64,000 nucleotides of DNA from Neotamlana sargassicola (GCF_020523965.1 NZ_JAJAPX010000002.1:434001-498000), one strand, 5' to 3'. Positions 38,711 through 47,904 are shown, numbered from the stretch's first letter. Numbers and translations are program-made. The notes: generated by a model not told the origin, from the letters alone.

Positions 38711-40066
38711 ATGAAAAAGTTTTTAGTAAAATTAATCTTTTCATTATTTTTTGGTATAAGCACTACCATATTTGCAAAAGACATTAAAATAAATTCCCTA
38801 AAAGAATTAGCTAAATATGCTGCAGAAAGTGGAAATACCATTACGATGGAGCCTGGAGTTTATAAATTAACAGATTATTTAACTCCCGAAATTGTTAAAA
38901 CTCGTAAAAATAATAAAGAATATCAGTACATCACTTTTAGCGGAAATAATAATATTTTCAATTTAAATGACGTTGAAATAGAGGTAGATACAGAAATTAG
39001 AACTTGGTTAAAACCACCCATTCATTCTGATGAATTTTTAGTTACAGGTGTACATAATACTTTTATAGGGTTAACTATTAGATGTGTTGGAAACGGAACA
39101 TCACCAGGAGGTACAGTGTTACAAGTTGCTGGAGAAGCCAATGTTTTAAAAAATGTTACGTTGCACGTAGCGGGATCTTATCCTTATGGATATGGAGATT
39201 TATTTGGAAAAGGAAAACAAAAAGAAACCACTGTAAAACACAGAAAACATAGCGGACTTTTAGTAACGGGAGACGAAACTAAATTGTATGGTTGTAAAGT
39301 ATTAAGCCGCTCTTTTGGGCATTGTTTTTTTATTCAGCAACATCCTAAAAATGTATATTTTGAAAATTGTTATGCCGAAGGAGAAGTACGTTCCACAGAC
39401 GAGGTTTTGGCAGAAACATCTGGACCTGCTTTTGATGTGAACTTTAAAACTTGGACTCAAAATCGTGAAGGGGAATATGTTGTAACTCCTGGTTATATGA
39501 AATCGCTTTGCGAAGACGGATTTAGAACTTACGGAACATGTGAAAACATTGCCTTTAAAAATTGTACAGCCAAAAATACCAGAGGTGGATTTGAACTTCG
39601 TTTTAACAAAGCACATGTAGAAAATTGTACAACTATTGGAACAGAACGCGCGTATTGGATTGGAGATAACACCACAATGATTAACTGCAAAGGCGATGCT
39701 AATTACGGGCCTCTTTTGTTTGTTGAGGGAAATAATGTAGATGTAGAGTTGATGGTTGATTCAGCAGAATCTGATAGAAAAGTACATTCATTAATTACTG
39801 TTTTAGGAACTGATAATAAAGTAGTATTAAAAGCTGCTGATGGAAAAAATAGAACTCAAGGATTGCCAATTTTGGTAGGGTATACGCCTCCTATGCATGG
39901 TGAATCTATGTCTCCGTATAGTCAAGCCGAAGTAAATAAACTTCATTTAATAAATAAAACAGAAATGCCGGTGTCTGTTGGCCAAATGGCATCAAATTGT
40001 ACCATTGAAACCAATGGGAAGGTTATAGAAAAAAAGGGAGAGAATAATCAAATACTAGAAAAATAA
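38711..40066 (+). CDS. right-handed beta-helix protein, paralogue 3
   Basis: A 451-residue secreted protein (signal peptide ending near TIFAKD). The cap motif INSLKELAKYAAESGNTITM and PGVYKLTDYLTPE are shared almost word for word with the next gene, so the pair is a tandem duplication. The conserved core has SYPYGYGDLFGKG, KHRKHSGLLVTGD, RSFGHCFFIQ, NCYAEGEVRSTDEVLAETSG and CEDGFRTYG. These polar residues fall on neighbouring rungs and may line one active cleft. The fold is clear; activity, substrate and CAZy family are not. Gly is mostly GGA here, whereas most genes of the island prefer GGT or GGC, which hints at a separate origin. Confidence 0.78.
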   Translation: MKKFLVKLIFSLFFGISTTIFAKDIKINSLKELAKYAAESGNTITMEPGVYKLTDYLTPEIVKTRKNNKEYQYITFSGNNNIFNLNDVEIEVDTEIRTWLKPPIHSDEFLVTGVHNTFIGLTIRCVGNGTSPGGTVLQVAGEANVLKNVTLHVAGSYPYGYGDLFGKGKQKETTVKHRKHSGLLVTGDETKLYGCKVLSRSFGHCFFIQQHPKNVYFENCYAEGEVRSTDEVLAETSGPAFDVNFKTWTQNREGEYVVTPGYMKSLCEDGFRTYGTCENIAFKNCTAKNTRGGFELRFNKAHVENCTTIGTERAYWIGDNTTMINCKGDANYGPLLFVEGNNVDVELMVDSAESDRKVHSLITVLGTDNKVVLKAADGKNRTQGLPILVGYTPPMHGESMSPYSQAEVNKLHLINKTEMPVSVGQMASNCTIETNGKVIEKKGENNQILEK

Positions 40067-40069
40067 TTT

Positions 40070-41440
40070 ATGAAAAAGCGTCAAACGGTTATCGTTTTTG
40101 GATTTTTGTTGCTGTGTAATTTTTTGCGCGCTTCAGAAATTAAAATCAACTCCCTAAAAGAATTAGCAACCTATGCTGCCAAAAGTGGAAATACCATTGT
40201 TATGGCGCCCGGAGTTTATCAAATGAAAGAATACTTAACAACTGAGGTGATTAAAAATATAGTGCCAGATGAAATTGGAAGATATGCCATGATAAAATTT
40301 TCTGGAAACCATAATGTTTTTGATTTTACAGGAGTAACTATTGAAGTTGATACCAAACTGTTAAGTGTTTTTAAAGCACGAGTAAGTGAGTTTTATGTTG
40401 AAGGAAGTCATGTGCATATCAAAGGATTAACGGTTACAGATATAGGAAATCATCCAACGGCAAAAGGTGGGCATTCATTTACTGTGGCTGGAGATGATGC
40501 GGTTATAGAAAAAGTAACTTTAAATATGAGCGGATCTTTTCCTTATGGATATGGAGATTTATTAGGAAAAGGAAAGGGCGCTTTGGTACCTTTAAAAAAA
40601 CATAGTGGTATGTGTATAGAAGGGTTAAATGATAAAATTAAGGATTGCTCTATTTATTCTAAATCTTACGGACATTGCTTTTTTGTCCAAGGTGGTCGCA
40701 ATGTGCTTTTTGAGAATTGCTATGCAGAAGGTGTTACAAGAACTACAGACGATATGCTATCTGAAATTTCAGGGCCAGCATTCGATGTGAATTTTGCATC
40801 GGTTTATAAAAATTACGCAGGTGAAAATATAATAACTCCTGGCTACACAAAATCTTTAAATGAGTGTGGTTTTCGTATGTACGGAAAAGGTGGTGTAAAC
40901 GCTATTAAAACAGGAGCGGTTACCGCTATAAATTGTACCGCTAAAAATACTCGAATTGGTTTCGCCTTTGCTAAAATTTCAGGAGATGTTTTAATTAAGG
41001 ATAGCAAAGCTATAGGGTGCGAATTAGGATATTATGTGGAAGGATTAACGGTTGAAAATAGTATAGGAGATGCCGCAAACGGCCCCTTGTTATATGTAAA
41101 TAAAGGAGAAAAAACAACGGTAGAAATAGCATTGTTACCCACGGAAGCTAAAACAAAAGTACACGTATTGGCTGCCATTGCCGGAGATAATCACAATATC
41201 ACCTTAACGAATTGGAGAAATTTGAAAAGAGGGCAACAGCTTCCTATAAAAATAGGAGTAACTCATCCGCCAGCAAACAATAGTTTTTCTCCGTTGGGAA
41301 CAGCAAAAACGACTGCGGTAGTTTTAAAAAATACAACAGGAATGCCGGTAGAACTAAATTCGGAAACTAGTTTGTGTGAAGTTTTTAGTAATGCTGCTGT
41401 TAAAGATAAAGGCACTAATAATTTGATAAATAAAAAATAA
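40070..41440 (+). CDS. right-handed beta-helix protein, paralogue 4
   Basis: A 456-residue secreted protein (signal peptide ending near LRASE), starting 3 bp after the previous stop. It repeats INSLKELATYAAKSGNTIVM and has SFPYGYGDLLGKGKG, KKHSGMCIEGL, KSYGHCFFVQGG, NCYAEGVTRTTDDMLSEISG, NECGFRMYGKG and NCTAKNTRIGF. It is the closest relative of the gene at 38711 in the window, yet the two differ throughout, so the duplication is not recent. Gly codon use (GGA-rich) matches that sister gene. Predicted to be periplasmic or surface-exposed and to act with the DUF6250-like and GH28-like proteins downstream. Catalytic role unproven. Confidence 0.78.
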   Translation: MKKRQTVIVFGFLLLCNFLRASEIKINSLKELATYAAKSGNTIVMAPGVYQMKEYLTTEVIKNIVPDEIGRYAMIKFSGNHNVFDFTGVTIEVDTKLLSVFKARVSEFYVEGSHVHIKGLTVTDIGNHPTAKGGHSFTVAGDDAVIEKVTLNMSGSFPYGYGDLLGKGKGALVPLKKHSGMCIEGLNDKIKDCSIYSKSYGHCFFVQGGRNVLFENCYAEGVTRTTDDMLSEISGPAFDVNFASVYKNYAGENIITPGYTKSLNECGFRMYGKGGVNAIKTGAVTAINCTAKNTRIGFAFAKISGDVLIKDSKAIGCELGYYVEGLTVENSIGDAANGPLLYVNKGEKTTVEIALLPTEAKTKVHVLAAIAGDNHNITLTNWRNLKRGQQLPIKIGVTHPPANNSFSPLGTAKTTAVVLKNTTGMPVELNSETSLCEVFSNAAVKDKGTNNLINKK

Positions 41441-41455
41441 ATTAAATCAGGAAAA

Positions 41456-42193
41456 ATGATAAAAAAGCTATTAACAATTAGTATTGTGTTTTTAAGTATG
41501 TATTCATGTAAACACACTGAGGTGCGTACATTAAAACTAACTGAAGATTTAACAGTAAATGCCGAACTAATTTTAAGTGACGATTTTACAGAAGGTATAG
41601 ATAATTGGAAAGTAGAGCAAATGCCAGGTGGAAGTTATTATCATAAAGATGGGAAATTAGAAATTAATGATGCTGCCGGTTGTACCGCTTGGTATAAAGA
41701 AAAATTTGAAGGTCCCATTATGATTGAGTACGATGCTCATGTTATTAAGGCTGATGGAGAATTTGATAGAGCTTCAGACTTAAATTGTTTCTGGATGGCA
41801 ACCGATAGCGAAAATCCAGATAACTTATTTGCAAATTCTGCGGCAAGATCGGGACGTTTTCCAAATTATAATGCGCTGAGTTTGTATTATGTTGGTATGG
41901 GCGGACATTACAATACCAAAACACGATTCAGACGCTATTCTGGTAACGGCGAAAAACCACTTTTACCAGAACATGATTTAAGCGATTCTATTTATCTTAT
42001 TAAACCAAATACAACGAAACAAATTCGCCTAATTGCTTATAACGATGTTATTCAATATTACCGAAACGATACTTTAATTTATGATTATAGAGATAAAAAA
42101 CCTTACACAAGTGGTCATTTTGGTTTACGAACAGTGCATAATCATATGACGTTAGATAATTTTAAAGTGTATAAGTTATCAGAAGTAAACTAA
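41456..42193 (+). CDS. DUF6250-like concanavalin-type lipoprotein
   Basis: A 245-residue lipoprotein (MYSCKH). The pattern DDFTEGIDNWKVEQ, MIEYDAHVIK, LNCFWMATD, GGHYNTKTRFRRY, LLPEHDLSD, YLIKPNTTKQIRLIAY and KPYTSGHFGLRTVHNHM, DNFKVY is that of DUF6250-type beta-jellyroll proteins found in Bacteroidota polysaccharide loci, often beside GH28 or rhamnogalacturonan enzymes. Whether they are lyases, hydrolases or binding proteins is not known to me. The conserved His/Arg/Asp set suggests an enzyme. The stop codon overlaps the start of the GH28-like gene by one base, which supports a functional pairing. Confidence 0.65.
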   Translation: MIKKLLTISIVFLSMYSCKHTEVRTLKLTEDLTVNAELILSDDFTEGIDNWKVEQMPGGSYYHKDGKLEINDAAGCTAWYKEKFEGPIMIEYDAHVIKADGEFDRASDLNCFWMATDSENPDNLFANSAARSGRFPNYNALSLYYVGMGGHYNTKTRFRRYSGNGEKPLLPEHDLSDSIYLIKPNTTKQIRLIAYNDVIQYYRNDTLIYDYRDKKPYTSGHFGLRTVHNHMTLDNFKVYKLSEVN

Positions 42194-43725
42194 TGAATAA
42201 CAATAAAATGATAAGTTATACGCTAAACAAAAAACACATAGTTGCATTATTTTATCTAGTTACTTTTTTTGTAACAGTTTCCTGTTCTAAAAAAGTGGTT
42301 GAAAAAGTAATAGTTTATCCAGCGCCCGAAGGTATTGAATTATCGAAATTATATAAGGTTACGGTTCAAGATATAAATGTGCCAGTTTATAATACTAAAA
42401 TCCCACCTTCAAAACCTATTCCGCGTTTAAACCCGATTCGTGGTGAGTTAGGGTTAGCTTCAATCGCATCTTTCGATATGGATGAATCGGTTACTATTTC
42501 CGTTGAATCTCCAGAACAAGTTCAATCGGTTAAAATTTTACCAACCTCCTATAATATTAAACCAATTGTTTCGGGAAATAAAATTACTTTTCAGCTAGAG
42601 CATCCAGGACATGTTACGGTCGAAATTAATGGTGATTGGCACCAATCCTTACATATTTTAGCAAATCCGTTTGAAGTAAACCGACCAGACCCAAAAAATC
42701 CAGATGTTATATATTTTGCGCCCGGGATTCACGAGGTTTCTCAAATAACGGTAAAAGATAACCAAACGGTTTATTTGGCTGGCGGCGCTTATATTCGCTG
42801 TGTTTTACCGGAGCAGGAAGAAGAAATAGAAGTACGAGGGCATTTAAGAAAAAAACCAACCTTTATATTAGATGGAACCAATGTGGCCATTAAAGGGCGT
42901 GGTATAATAGACCAAAGTGCTATTCCTAAAAAGCAAAGGCGCTATACTATTTTAGCTCATAAAGCTAAAAATGTAACCATTGAAGGTGTTACAATTTTCG
43001 ATCCGAGCCATTGGACCATTCCTATTCAAAGTTCAGACAACGTGCATGTCGATAATATTAAAATTATTGGCTGGCGCGGAAATGCCGATGGTGTTGATAT
43101 TACGAGTAGTCGCGATGTGTTAGTTGAGAATTGTTTTATGCGCACTTTTGATGATGCTGTGGTAATTAAATCTTTTGGTGGTTATGGCGAAGTAAATAAT
43201 GTTCACACCAGAAAATGCGTAGTTTGGAACGAATTAGCGCATTCGTTAAGCATAGGAGCCGAAGTTCACGAAAATATTAGCAATGTACTTTTTGAAGATT
43301 GCGATGTAATTCACGATGTTGGTAGAGAAACGGCATTAAGAGTATATCACTGCGACGATGCCGTTATTAGTAACGTAACTTTTGATAATATTAGAATTGA
43401 AGAAGCACGCCGTTTAATTTCCTGTTGGATTGGTAAAACACGATGGACAGAAACTGAGGAGCGTGGCCATGTAAAAAATGTAACCTTTAAAAATATCACA
43501 GCTACTTCGGCACCCATCGATACAACACTTACTGGTTTTCAAGATGGAACCGATTGGAAACCGTACATTATAAAAAATCACGCAAGTATTAATTTAATAG
43601 GCTTCGATGACGACCATTTGGTTGAAGATATTGTATTCGAAAATGTTGTTTTGGATGGAAAAGCAATTGATTCTACTCAAATTACCACAAATGCCTTTGT
43701 TAAAAATATAACGGTGAATAAATAA
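42193..43725 (+). CDS. GH28-like beta-helix glycoside hydrolase, lipoprotein
   Basis: A 510-residue protein with a lipoprotein signal (TVSCSKK). An N-terminal beta-domain (about 50-160) precedes a right-handed beta-helix with VTIEGVTIFDPSHWTIPIQ, GNADGVDITSS and RTFDDAVVIKSFGGYG. These correspond to the NTD and DD catalytic Asp motifs of GH28 polygalacturonases. The GHG motif, which holds a conserved His, reads SLSIGAEVHEN instead, and no typical RIK is evident. It therefore looks like a divergent GH28-type exo-enzyme; a galacturonidase or a neutral-sugar activity are both possible. It overlaps the DUF6250-like gene by one base and precedes the GH39 gene by 24 bp. Confidence 0.7.
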   Translation: MNNNKMISYTLNKKHIVALFYLVTFFVTVSCSKKVVEKVIVYPAPEGIELSKLYKVTVQDINVPVYNTKIPPSKPIPRLNPIRGELGLASIASFDMDESVTISVESPEQVQSVKILPTSYNIKPIVSGNKITFQLEHPGHVTVEINGDWHQSLHILANPFEVNRPDPKNPDVIYFAPGIHEVSQITVKDNQTVYLAGGAYIRCVLPEQEEEIEVRGHLRKKPTFILDGTNVAIKGRGIIDQSAIPKKQRRYTILAHKAKNVTIEGVTIFDPSHWTIPIQSSDNVHVDNIKIIGWRGNADGVDITSSRDVLVENCFMRTFDDAVVIKSFGGYGEVNNVHTRKCVVWNELAHSLSIGAEVHENISNVLFEDCDVIHDVGRETALRVYHCDDAVISNVTFDNIRIEEARRLISCWIGKTRWTETEERGHVKNVTFKNITATSAPIDTTLTGFQDGTDWKPYIIKNHASINLIGFDDDHLVEDIVFENVVLDGKAIDSTQITTNAFVKNITVNK

Positions 43726-43749
43726 TTAGACTAAACTAAACAATATAAA

Positions 43750-45384
43750 ATGAAAAAAATAGAGGTTACACTTGTAGCCATTTTTGCGGTATTTACTGTA
43801 AATGCGCAAGACATTAAAATAGATGGAAAAAAAACAGGCAAAAAATTTGAGCACTTTTGGAGTAAAAGTGTAGGTGCTGGTCGAGCCAACGAAGGTCTGC
43901 GAGCCGGTTGGCTAGAGCAGTTGCAAAAAGTGCAAGAAAATTGCGGGTTCGAGTTTGTGCGTTTTCATGGTATTTTTCATGACGATATGTTTCCTGTTTT
44001 CGAAAAAGATGGGAAGTACACCTATAACTGGCAATACATTGACGATTTGTTCGATAGAATGCTCGATTTAAACGTGCGTCCGTTTGTAGAATTGGCGTTT
44101 TTCCCAACGCCGTTAGCAGCCGAAAATAGCAAGACGCAATTTTGGTGGAAAGCCAATATTACGCCCGACGAATCTAAATACAACGAGTGGCATAACTTAG
44201 TAAAAGCGTTTACGCAGCATTGTGTAGATCGCTATGGTATCGATGAGGTGTTAACCTGGTATTTCGAGGTTTGGAACGAGCCTAATTTACATTATGGTTT
44301 TTTCGATGGAACCAAATCGCAGTATTTCGAGTTGTATAAACAATCGGTTTTAGCAGTGCGTTCTGTAGACGACCGATTAAAAGTAGGCGGGCCATCAAGT
44401 AGTAATTTCGTAGCCGACGGGCGTTACAATGGTGAGATTGAAAGTAGAGATGGAGATTTAATTACCTTTACTGCCGATAATATTAACGACTTAGAATGGA
44501 AGGGCTCTTGGATCGTAGATTTTTTAGAATACTGCGAAAAAGAAAAACTTCCAGTAGATTTTGTGTCAACGCATCCATATCCAACCGATTATCCGTTTAA
44601 TCCAACTACAGGAAAAGGAAAAGATTTTTCTAGATATGTAAATTCAACAAAAGACGATATCGAATGGTTAAATAAAACCATAAAAAACAGTGCATTTCCA
44701 AATGCCGAAATTCATTTAACCGAATGGAATACCAGCCCGAACAGTAGAGATGCGATGCACGATTTTTTACCGCCGGCAGCTTATATTACGAAGGTAAATT
44801 TAGATTGTATAGGTTTAACCAACTCTTTGGCATTTTGGACCTTTACTGATATTTTTGAAGAAAAAGGCGGCGGAGAAAGTATTTTTCATGGTGGTTTTGG
44901 TATGATAAACTATCAAGGTTTAGTAAAACCATCATATCATGCCTACAGAATGTTACATCAATTAGGTGATGAAAAACTGTTTAAAAACGATTATTTGTTT
45001 GTAAGTAAAAAATCAGAAAATGGTAAAATTGTGGCTTTAGCTTATAACTATCCAGAAGATCATTATAATGCTGTGCCTTCTAGTATTAAAAAGATTGATA
45101 AATATGAAAACGGTAAAACAAGACCATTAAATTTTACGGTACATAATTTAAAACCAGGAACCCAGTTTAAACTAGAAATTCTAGATAAAAACCACGGGAA
45201 TATTTACAATTTTTGGGAGGACATGGGAAAACCAGAACCACCAACACGAGAGCAAATAAAAGTGATGAAACAATACGCCGAAAATTTAAAAACAGAGTTG
45301 GTTACAGCTGGAAAAAATGGCGTGTTAAAAATAAATCGAGAACTAGCGCCTTGGAGCTTGGTGTTAATTGAGCAAGTTAATTAA
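43750..45384 (+). CDS. GH39 glycoside hydrolase (beta-xylosidase/alpha-L-iduronidase family)
   Basis: A 544-residue secreted protein (signal peptide ending near VNAQ). The retaining clan A barrel has VRFHGIFHDDMFPVF, the acid/base Glu in FEVWNEPNLHYGF (Glu 177) and the nucleophile Glu in LTEWNTSPNS (Glu 325), with a C-terminal beta-domain from about 440. GH39 comprises beta-xylosidases, alpha-L-iduronidases and a few others. Iduronidase would be attractive beside an iduronate-2-sulfatase-like gene, but the sequence alone does not separate these. In the flavobacterial ulvan locus GH39 enzymes also occur. It is the last gene of the GH31-to-GH39 run and is followed by a terminator. Confidence 0.88.
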   Translation: MKKIEVTLVAIFAVFTVNAQDIKIDGKKTGKKFEHFWSKSVGAGRANEGLRAGWLEQLQKVQENCGFEFVRFHGIFHDDMFPVFEKDGKYTYNWQYIDDLFDRMLDLNVRPFVELAFFPTPLAAENSKTQFWWKANITPDESKYNEWHNLVKAFTQHCVDRYGIDEVLTWYFEVWNEPNLHYGFFDGTKSQYFELYKQSVLAVRSVDDRLKVGGPSSSNFVADGRYNGEIESRDGDLITFTADNINDLEWKGSWIVDFLEYCEKEKLPVDFVSTHPYPTDYPFNPTTGKGKDFSRYVNSTKDDIEWLNKTIKNSAFPNAEIHLTEWNTSPNSRDAMHDFLPPAAYITKVNLDCIGLTNSLAFWTFTDIFEEKGGGESIFHGGFGMINYQGLVKPSYHAYRMLHQLGDEKLFKNDYLFVSKKSENGKIVALAYNYPEDHYNAVPSSIKKIDKYENGKTRPLNFTVHNLKPGTQFKLEILDKNHGNIYNFWEDMGKPEPPTREQIKVMKQYAENLKTELVTAGKNGVLKINRELAPWSLVLIEQVN

Positions 45385-45408
45385 GGATAACAATAATTTT
45401 CGCGATAA

Positions 45409-45450
45409 AATGAATCTTAGTAAAATTTACTATTAAGATTCATTTTTTTT
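45409..45450 (+). terminator. intrinsic terminator after GH39 gene
   Basis: An 11-bp perfect stem (45409-45419 with 45434-45444) closes a 14-nt loop that can itself fold, followed by a run of eight T residues. It ends the operon starting at 33025. Confidence 0.82.
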
Positions 45451-45559
45451 GTGCTAAACATCAAATTTGAACTTTGTTTTACATGGCTTGCATCATAATT
45501 TATATAAAAAAAGCAGTAAGCTATTTAGTTTTACCTTAAACTATAACCAACTAAAACCA

Positions 45560-45955
45560 ATGGCATTTCTTGCAATTCTAAATTTTGTTATTGCTGCATT
45601 AAGCTCTTTAATTTCGATAATTACAGGTGTATTGCTTATTAGGCATCGTCAAGTTATATTTTACTTTAAAAGTGCATTTTCATTTATTAAAGACGATTAT
45701 GTGTTTGAAGAAGAAATAAACTACAATGGATTTTTTAAGGAAGCTATTCAGGTGCTTAAATTTGGGATTAAATCTTTAGGGAAAAGCAGTTCTAAAACCG
45801 TTTATGGCGACAATCAAATTTTTGAAATTTCAATACTCGTTGTGTTATTAGGGAAGGTTTTGGTGTTTATTGGGTTTGTAGGCATTGTATTAAAATTTAT
45901 TGGTTCTATTTGGATGCTTTCAACCTCACATGTTAATATCGATATTTTTAATTAA
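45560..45955 (+). CDS. small membrane protein of unknown function
   Basis: I use the ATG at 45560, which starts directly with a hydrophobic helix (MAFLAILNFVIAALSSL), in preference to an in-frame TTG at 45467. The product has 131 residues with one N-terminal membrane segment, a central charged region (IKDDYVFEEEINYNGFF, GKSSSKTVYGDN) and a C-terminal hydrophobic segment (VVLLGKVLVFIGFVGIVL). No family is recognised. It lies alone between the GH39 terminator and the fifth beta-helix gene, 57 bp before the latter. It does not resemble transport or enzyme components of the polysaccharide locus and may be a general membrane protein or a remnant neighbour. Confidence 0.5.
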   Translation: MAFLAILNFVIAALSSLISIITGVLLIRHRQVIFYFKSAFSFIKDDYVFEEEINYNGFFKEAIQVLKFGIKSLGKSSSKTVYGDNQIFEISILVVLLGKVLVFIGFVGIVLKFIGSIWMLSTSHVNIDIFN

Positions 45956-46012
45956 AACACTTTAAAAAGTGATGACTAATTCAATAAAATAAACGCTCTA
46001 TCAAAATATCTT

Positions 46013-47452
46013 ATGACGACTTTCAATTCAACAAAAAATAAAATAAAAATTAGCATTGTTTTTTTAATGTTGCTTTTACCTATTGCTAGTTTTTATGCGC
46101 AAACGGTAGTGGGTTCATTACAAGAATTATTGCCTTATTTAAGTGAAAACAATGTAAAGGTAAAACTTAAACCAGGTGCGTATGTTGTGTCTGCAAACGA
46201 TATAAATAACGGCGATTTTGCCACTGCTACTAAAGTGAAAAACCATGCCAATGTTTTATTCCTGTTTTCAGGAAATAACAGTGAATACGATTTTTCTGGA
46301 GTAGTTATAAATGTAAAAACCGATGTTTTAACTGCATTTCCAAGTAAAAATGAAGAACTGTATGAAATTCAAATTATTGGGAATAAAAATGTTTTAAAAA
46401 ATTTGACCCTAGTTGATGATGGCTCGGTTTACGATGCGCCAACACGACGCGCAACAAACATTGTTATGGATGGCGCTAGTAACAGAATTGAAGGGTTTCA
46501 TATTACAACAAGAGGTGCTTATCCATATGGTTATGGCGAGGCCTTTGGTAAAGGCGGTAAAAGTGTAATAAATCACCGGAAGCATTCGTCGTTTTTAGTG
46601 CGTGGTTATAAAAATCATGCTAAAAATTGTACCATAATACACCGTTCTTATGGGCACGCCATGTTTATGCAAGCTGCCGATTGGCCTATTATTGAAGGTT
46701 GTTATGTTGAAGGTGCTATGCGCTCTACAGACGATATGTGGAAAGAAAAAGGCACAGGAACCGATGCCGATAAAGTGAATTTTAAAACCGTTTGGGGTTA
46801 TAAATTACCAAAAGGGTATATGATGTGTTTGGGTGAAGAAGGTATTCGTGCCTACAACGGAGGCGAAACCATTATTGATGGAAAAGAGTATCGACGAGGA
46901 ACATCTAACCCAACAATTATTAATTGCACGGTTAAAAATATGAGAGCAGGAGTAACCTTAACACATGCAACGGGTAAAAAATATGTAGAAGGTACAACAG
47001 TTATAGGTTGCGAAAGAGGATTCTGTATTGGTTCGGGCGATATAGTGGATTGTTATGCCGATACACAACATGGTCCAGCCTTAGGTGTCGATTACGAAAG
47101 AGATCAAGGTACAAAAGCCGATATCACCCTGTTACCTTACCAGGGAAAATCTTATAACGGAAGCGGTCATGCAGCGATAATAATTGGGAGTAATCACAAA
47201 ATTATTTTTAGAAGCGTGGTTGAAAAAGCCGATCAAAATTTAAAAATTAATATTGGTGGTGATAATAAAACCATTGGTATGTTGTCTAAAGATGAAAACT
47301 ACAGGGCATCAAATATTATTTTACACAATTTTACCAATTATCCGGTGGTTTTAGATGACAATAGTAAGAATTGCACAGGTGTTTCTGTGGGTGAGGTAAA
47401 GGATGAAGGATTCAACAATCACATTTTTAACATAAACAATTCAGAAAAATAA
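46013..47452 (+). CDS. right-handed beta-helix protein, paralogue 5
   Basis: A 479-residue secreted protein (signal peptide ending near FYAQ). It is closest to the beta-helix part of the T9SS protein at 29389, sharing AYPYGYGEAFGKGGKSVI, HRKHSSFLVRG, RSYGHAMFMQA, IIEGCYVEGAMRSTDDM, GTGTDADKVNF, KTVWGYKL, EEGIRAYNGG and NCTVKNMRAG. It has no binding modules and no T9SS tail. It may thus be the periplasmic counterpart, acting on oligosaccharides after the exported version has cut the polymer. This division of labour is inference. It is the last recognisable gene of the degradation island; no terminator is obvious after it. Confidence 0.78.
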   Translation: MTTFNSTKNKIKISIVFLMLLLPIASFYAQTVVGSLQELLPYLSENNVKVKLKPGAYVVSANDINNGDFATATKVKNHANVLFLFSGNNSEYDFSGVVINVKTDVLTAFPSKNEELYEIQIIGNKNVLKNLTLVDDGSVYDAPTRRATNIVMDGASNRIEGFHITTRGAYPYGYGEAFGKGGKSVINHRKHSSFLVRGYKNHAKNCTIIHRSYGHAMFMQAADWPIIEGCYVEGAMRSTDDMWKEKGTGTDADKVNFKTVWGYKLPKGYMMCLGEEGIRAYNGGETIIDGKEYRRGTSNPTIINCTVKNMRAGVTLTHATGKKYVEGTTVIGCERGFCIGSGDIVDCYADTQHGPALGVDYERDQGTKADITLLPYQGKSYNGSGHAAIIIGSNHKIIFRSVVEKADQNLKINIGGDNKTIGMLSKDENYRASNIILHNFTNYPVVLDDNSKNCTGVSVGEVKDEGFNNHIFNINNSEK

Positions 47453-47904
47453 TCACTTAAAAGTATATAAGCTTTGCATCATGGCTAGGAAGAATCTAGC
47501 TGAACAAGCAGTGTCGTTTTCAATGTTTATTAGAGTTCAATGGACAGTGTTGACTGATTCTAGAAATGGCAATACCGGCTTTGAGTTTAACAACACTTTG
47601 ATGTATTTGTAAGGTTAGGGTATTCAGAAAACACTGAGTAAAGGTAGTGCTTATATATTACGCAAAATGAACGATAATTTATTCGATTTGAACCATAAAT
47701 TACATCATAAAATATTTTAACTCCGTAGGTTTGAGCCTATAAGTCTCTCAATAATTAATTAGTCTATACTTCTGTCTATTATGGTCGAAGTAAGTTTTGA
47801 AATTACTGATTGTCGTGAATCATATAATTCGGTTTTGATTATAAAATTGAAACCATTCGGGGTTAGTTTTATATAGTTTACGATAGTGTTGTTAAATAAT
47901 ATTG
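47453..47904. other. gene-free region between degradation island and export module
   Basis: 452 bp without a convincing gene. The longest start-to-stop frame I followed is 43 codons (47481-47612) with no recognisable family. A 5-bp stem GCTAG/CTAGC near 47483-47500 lacks a T-run. No clear TAnnTTTG element was found, although a promoter for the O-antigen-ligase-like gene must be here if it is not read through from upstream. It marks the boundary between two functionally unrelated gene sets. Confidence 0.5.

Noticed and set aside
43750-45384. Calling the GH39 enzyme an alpha-L-iduronidase
   Set aside because: Tempting beside an iduronate-2-sulfatase-like gene, but the visible motifs are shared by GH39 beta-xylosidases, so only the family is stated.
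45467-45559. N-terminal extension of the small membrane protein from TTG 45467
   Set aside because: The extra 31 residues are polar and precede the first membrane helix without a signal function. The ATG at 45560 starts at the helix.
45560-45955. Colicin-immunity or toxin-antitoxin role for the small membrane protein
   Set aside because: Only two hydrophobic segments and a charged centre can be seen; there is no partner gene or motif to support such a role.
47481-47612. Small protein of 43 residues
   Set aside because: No family resemblance, no partner in frame, and no clear initiation context. Treated as a chance open frame.
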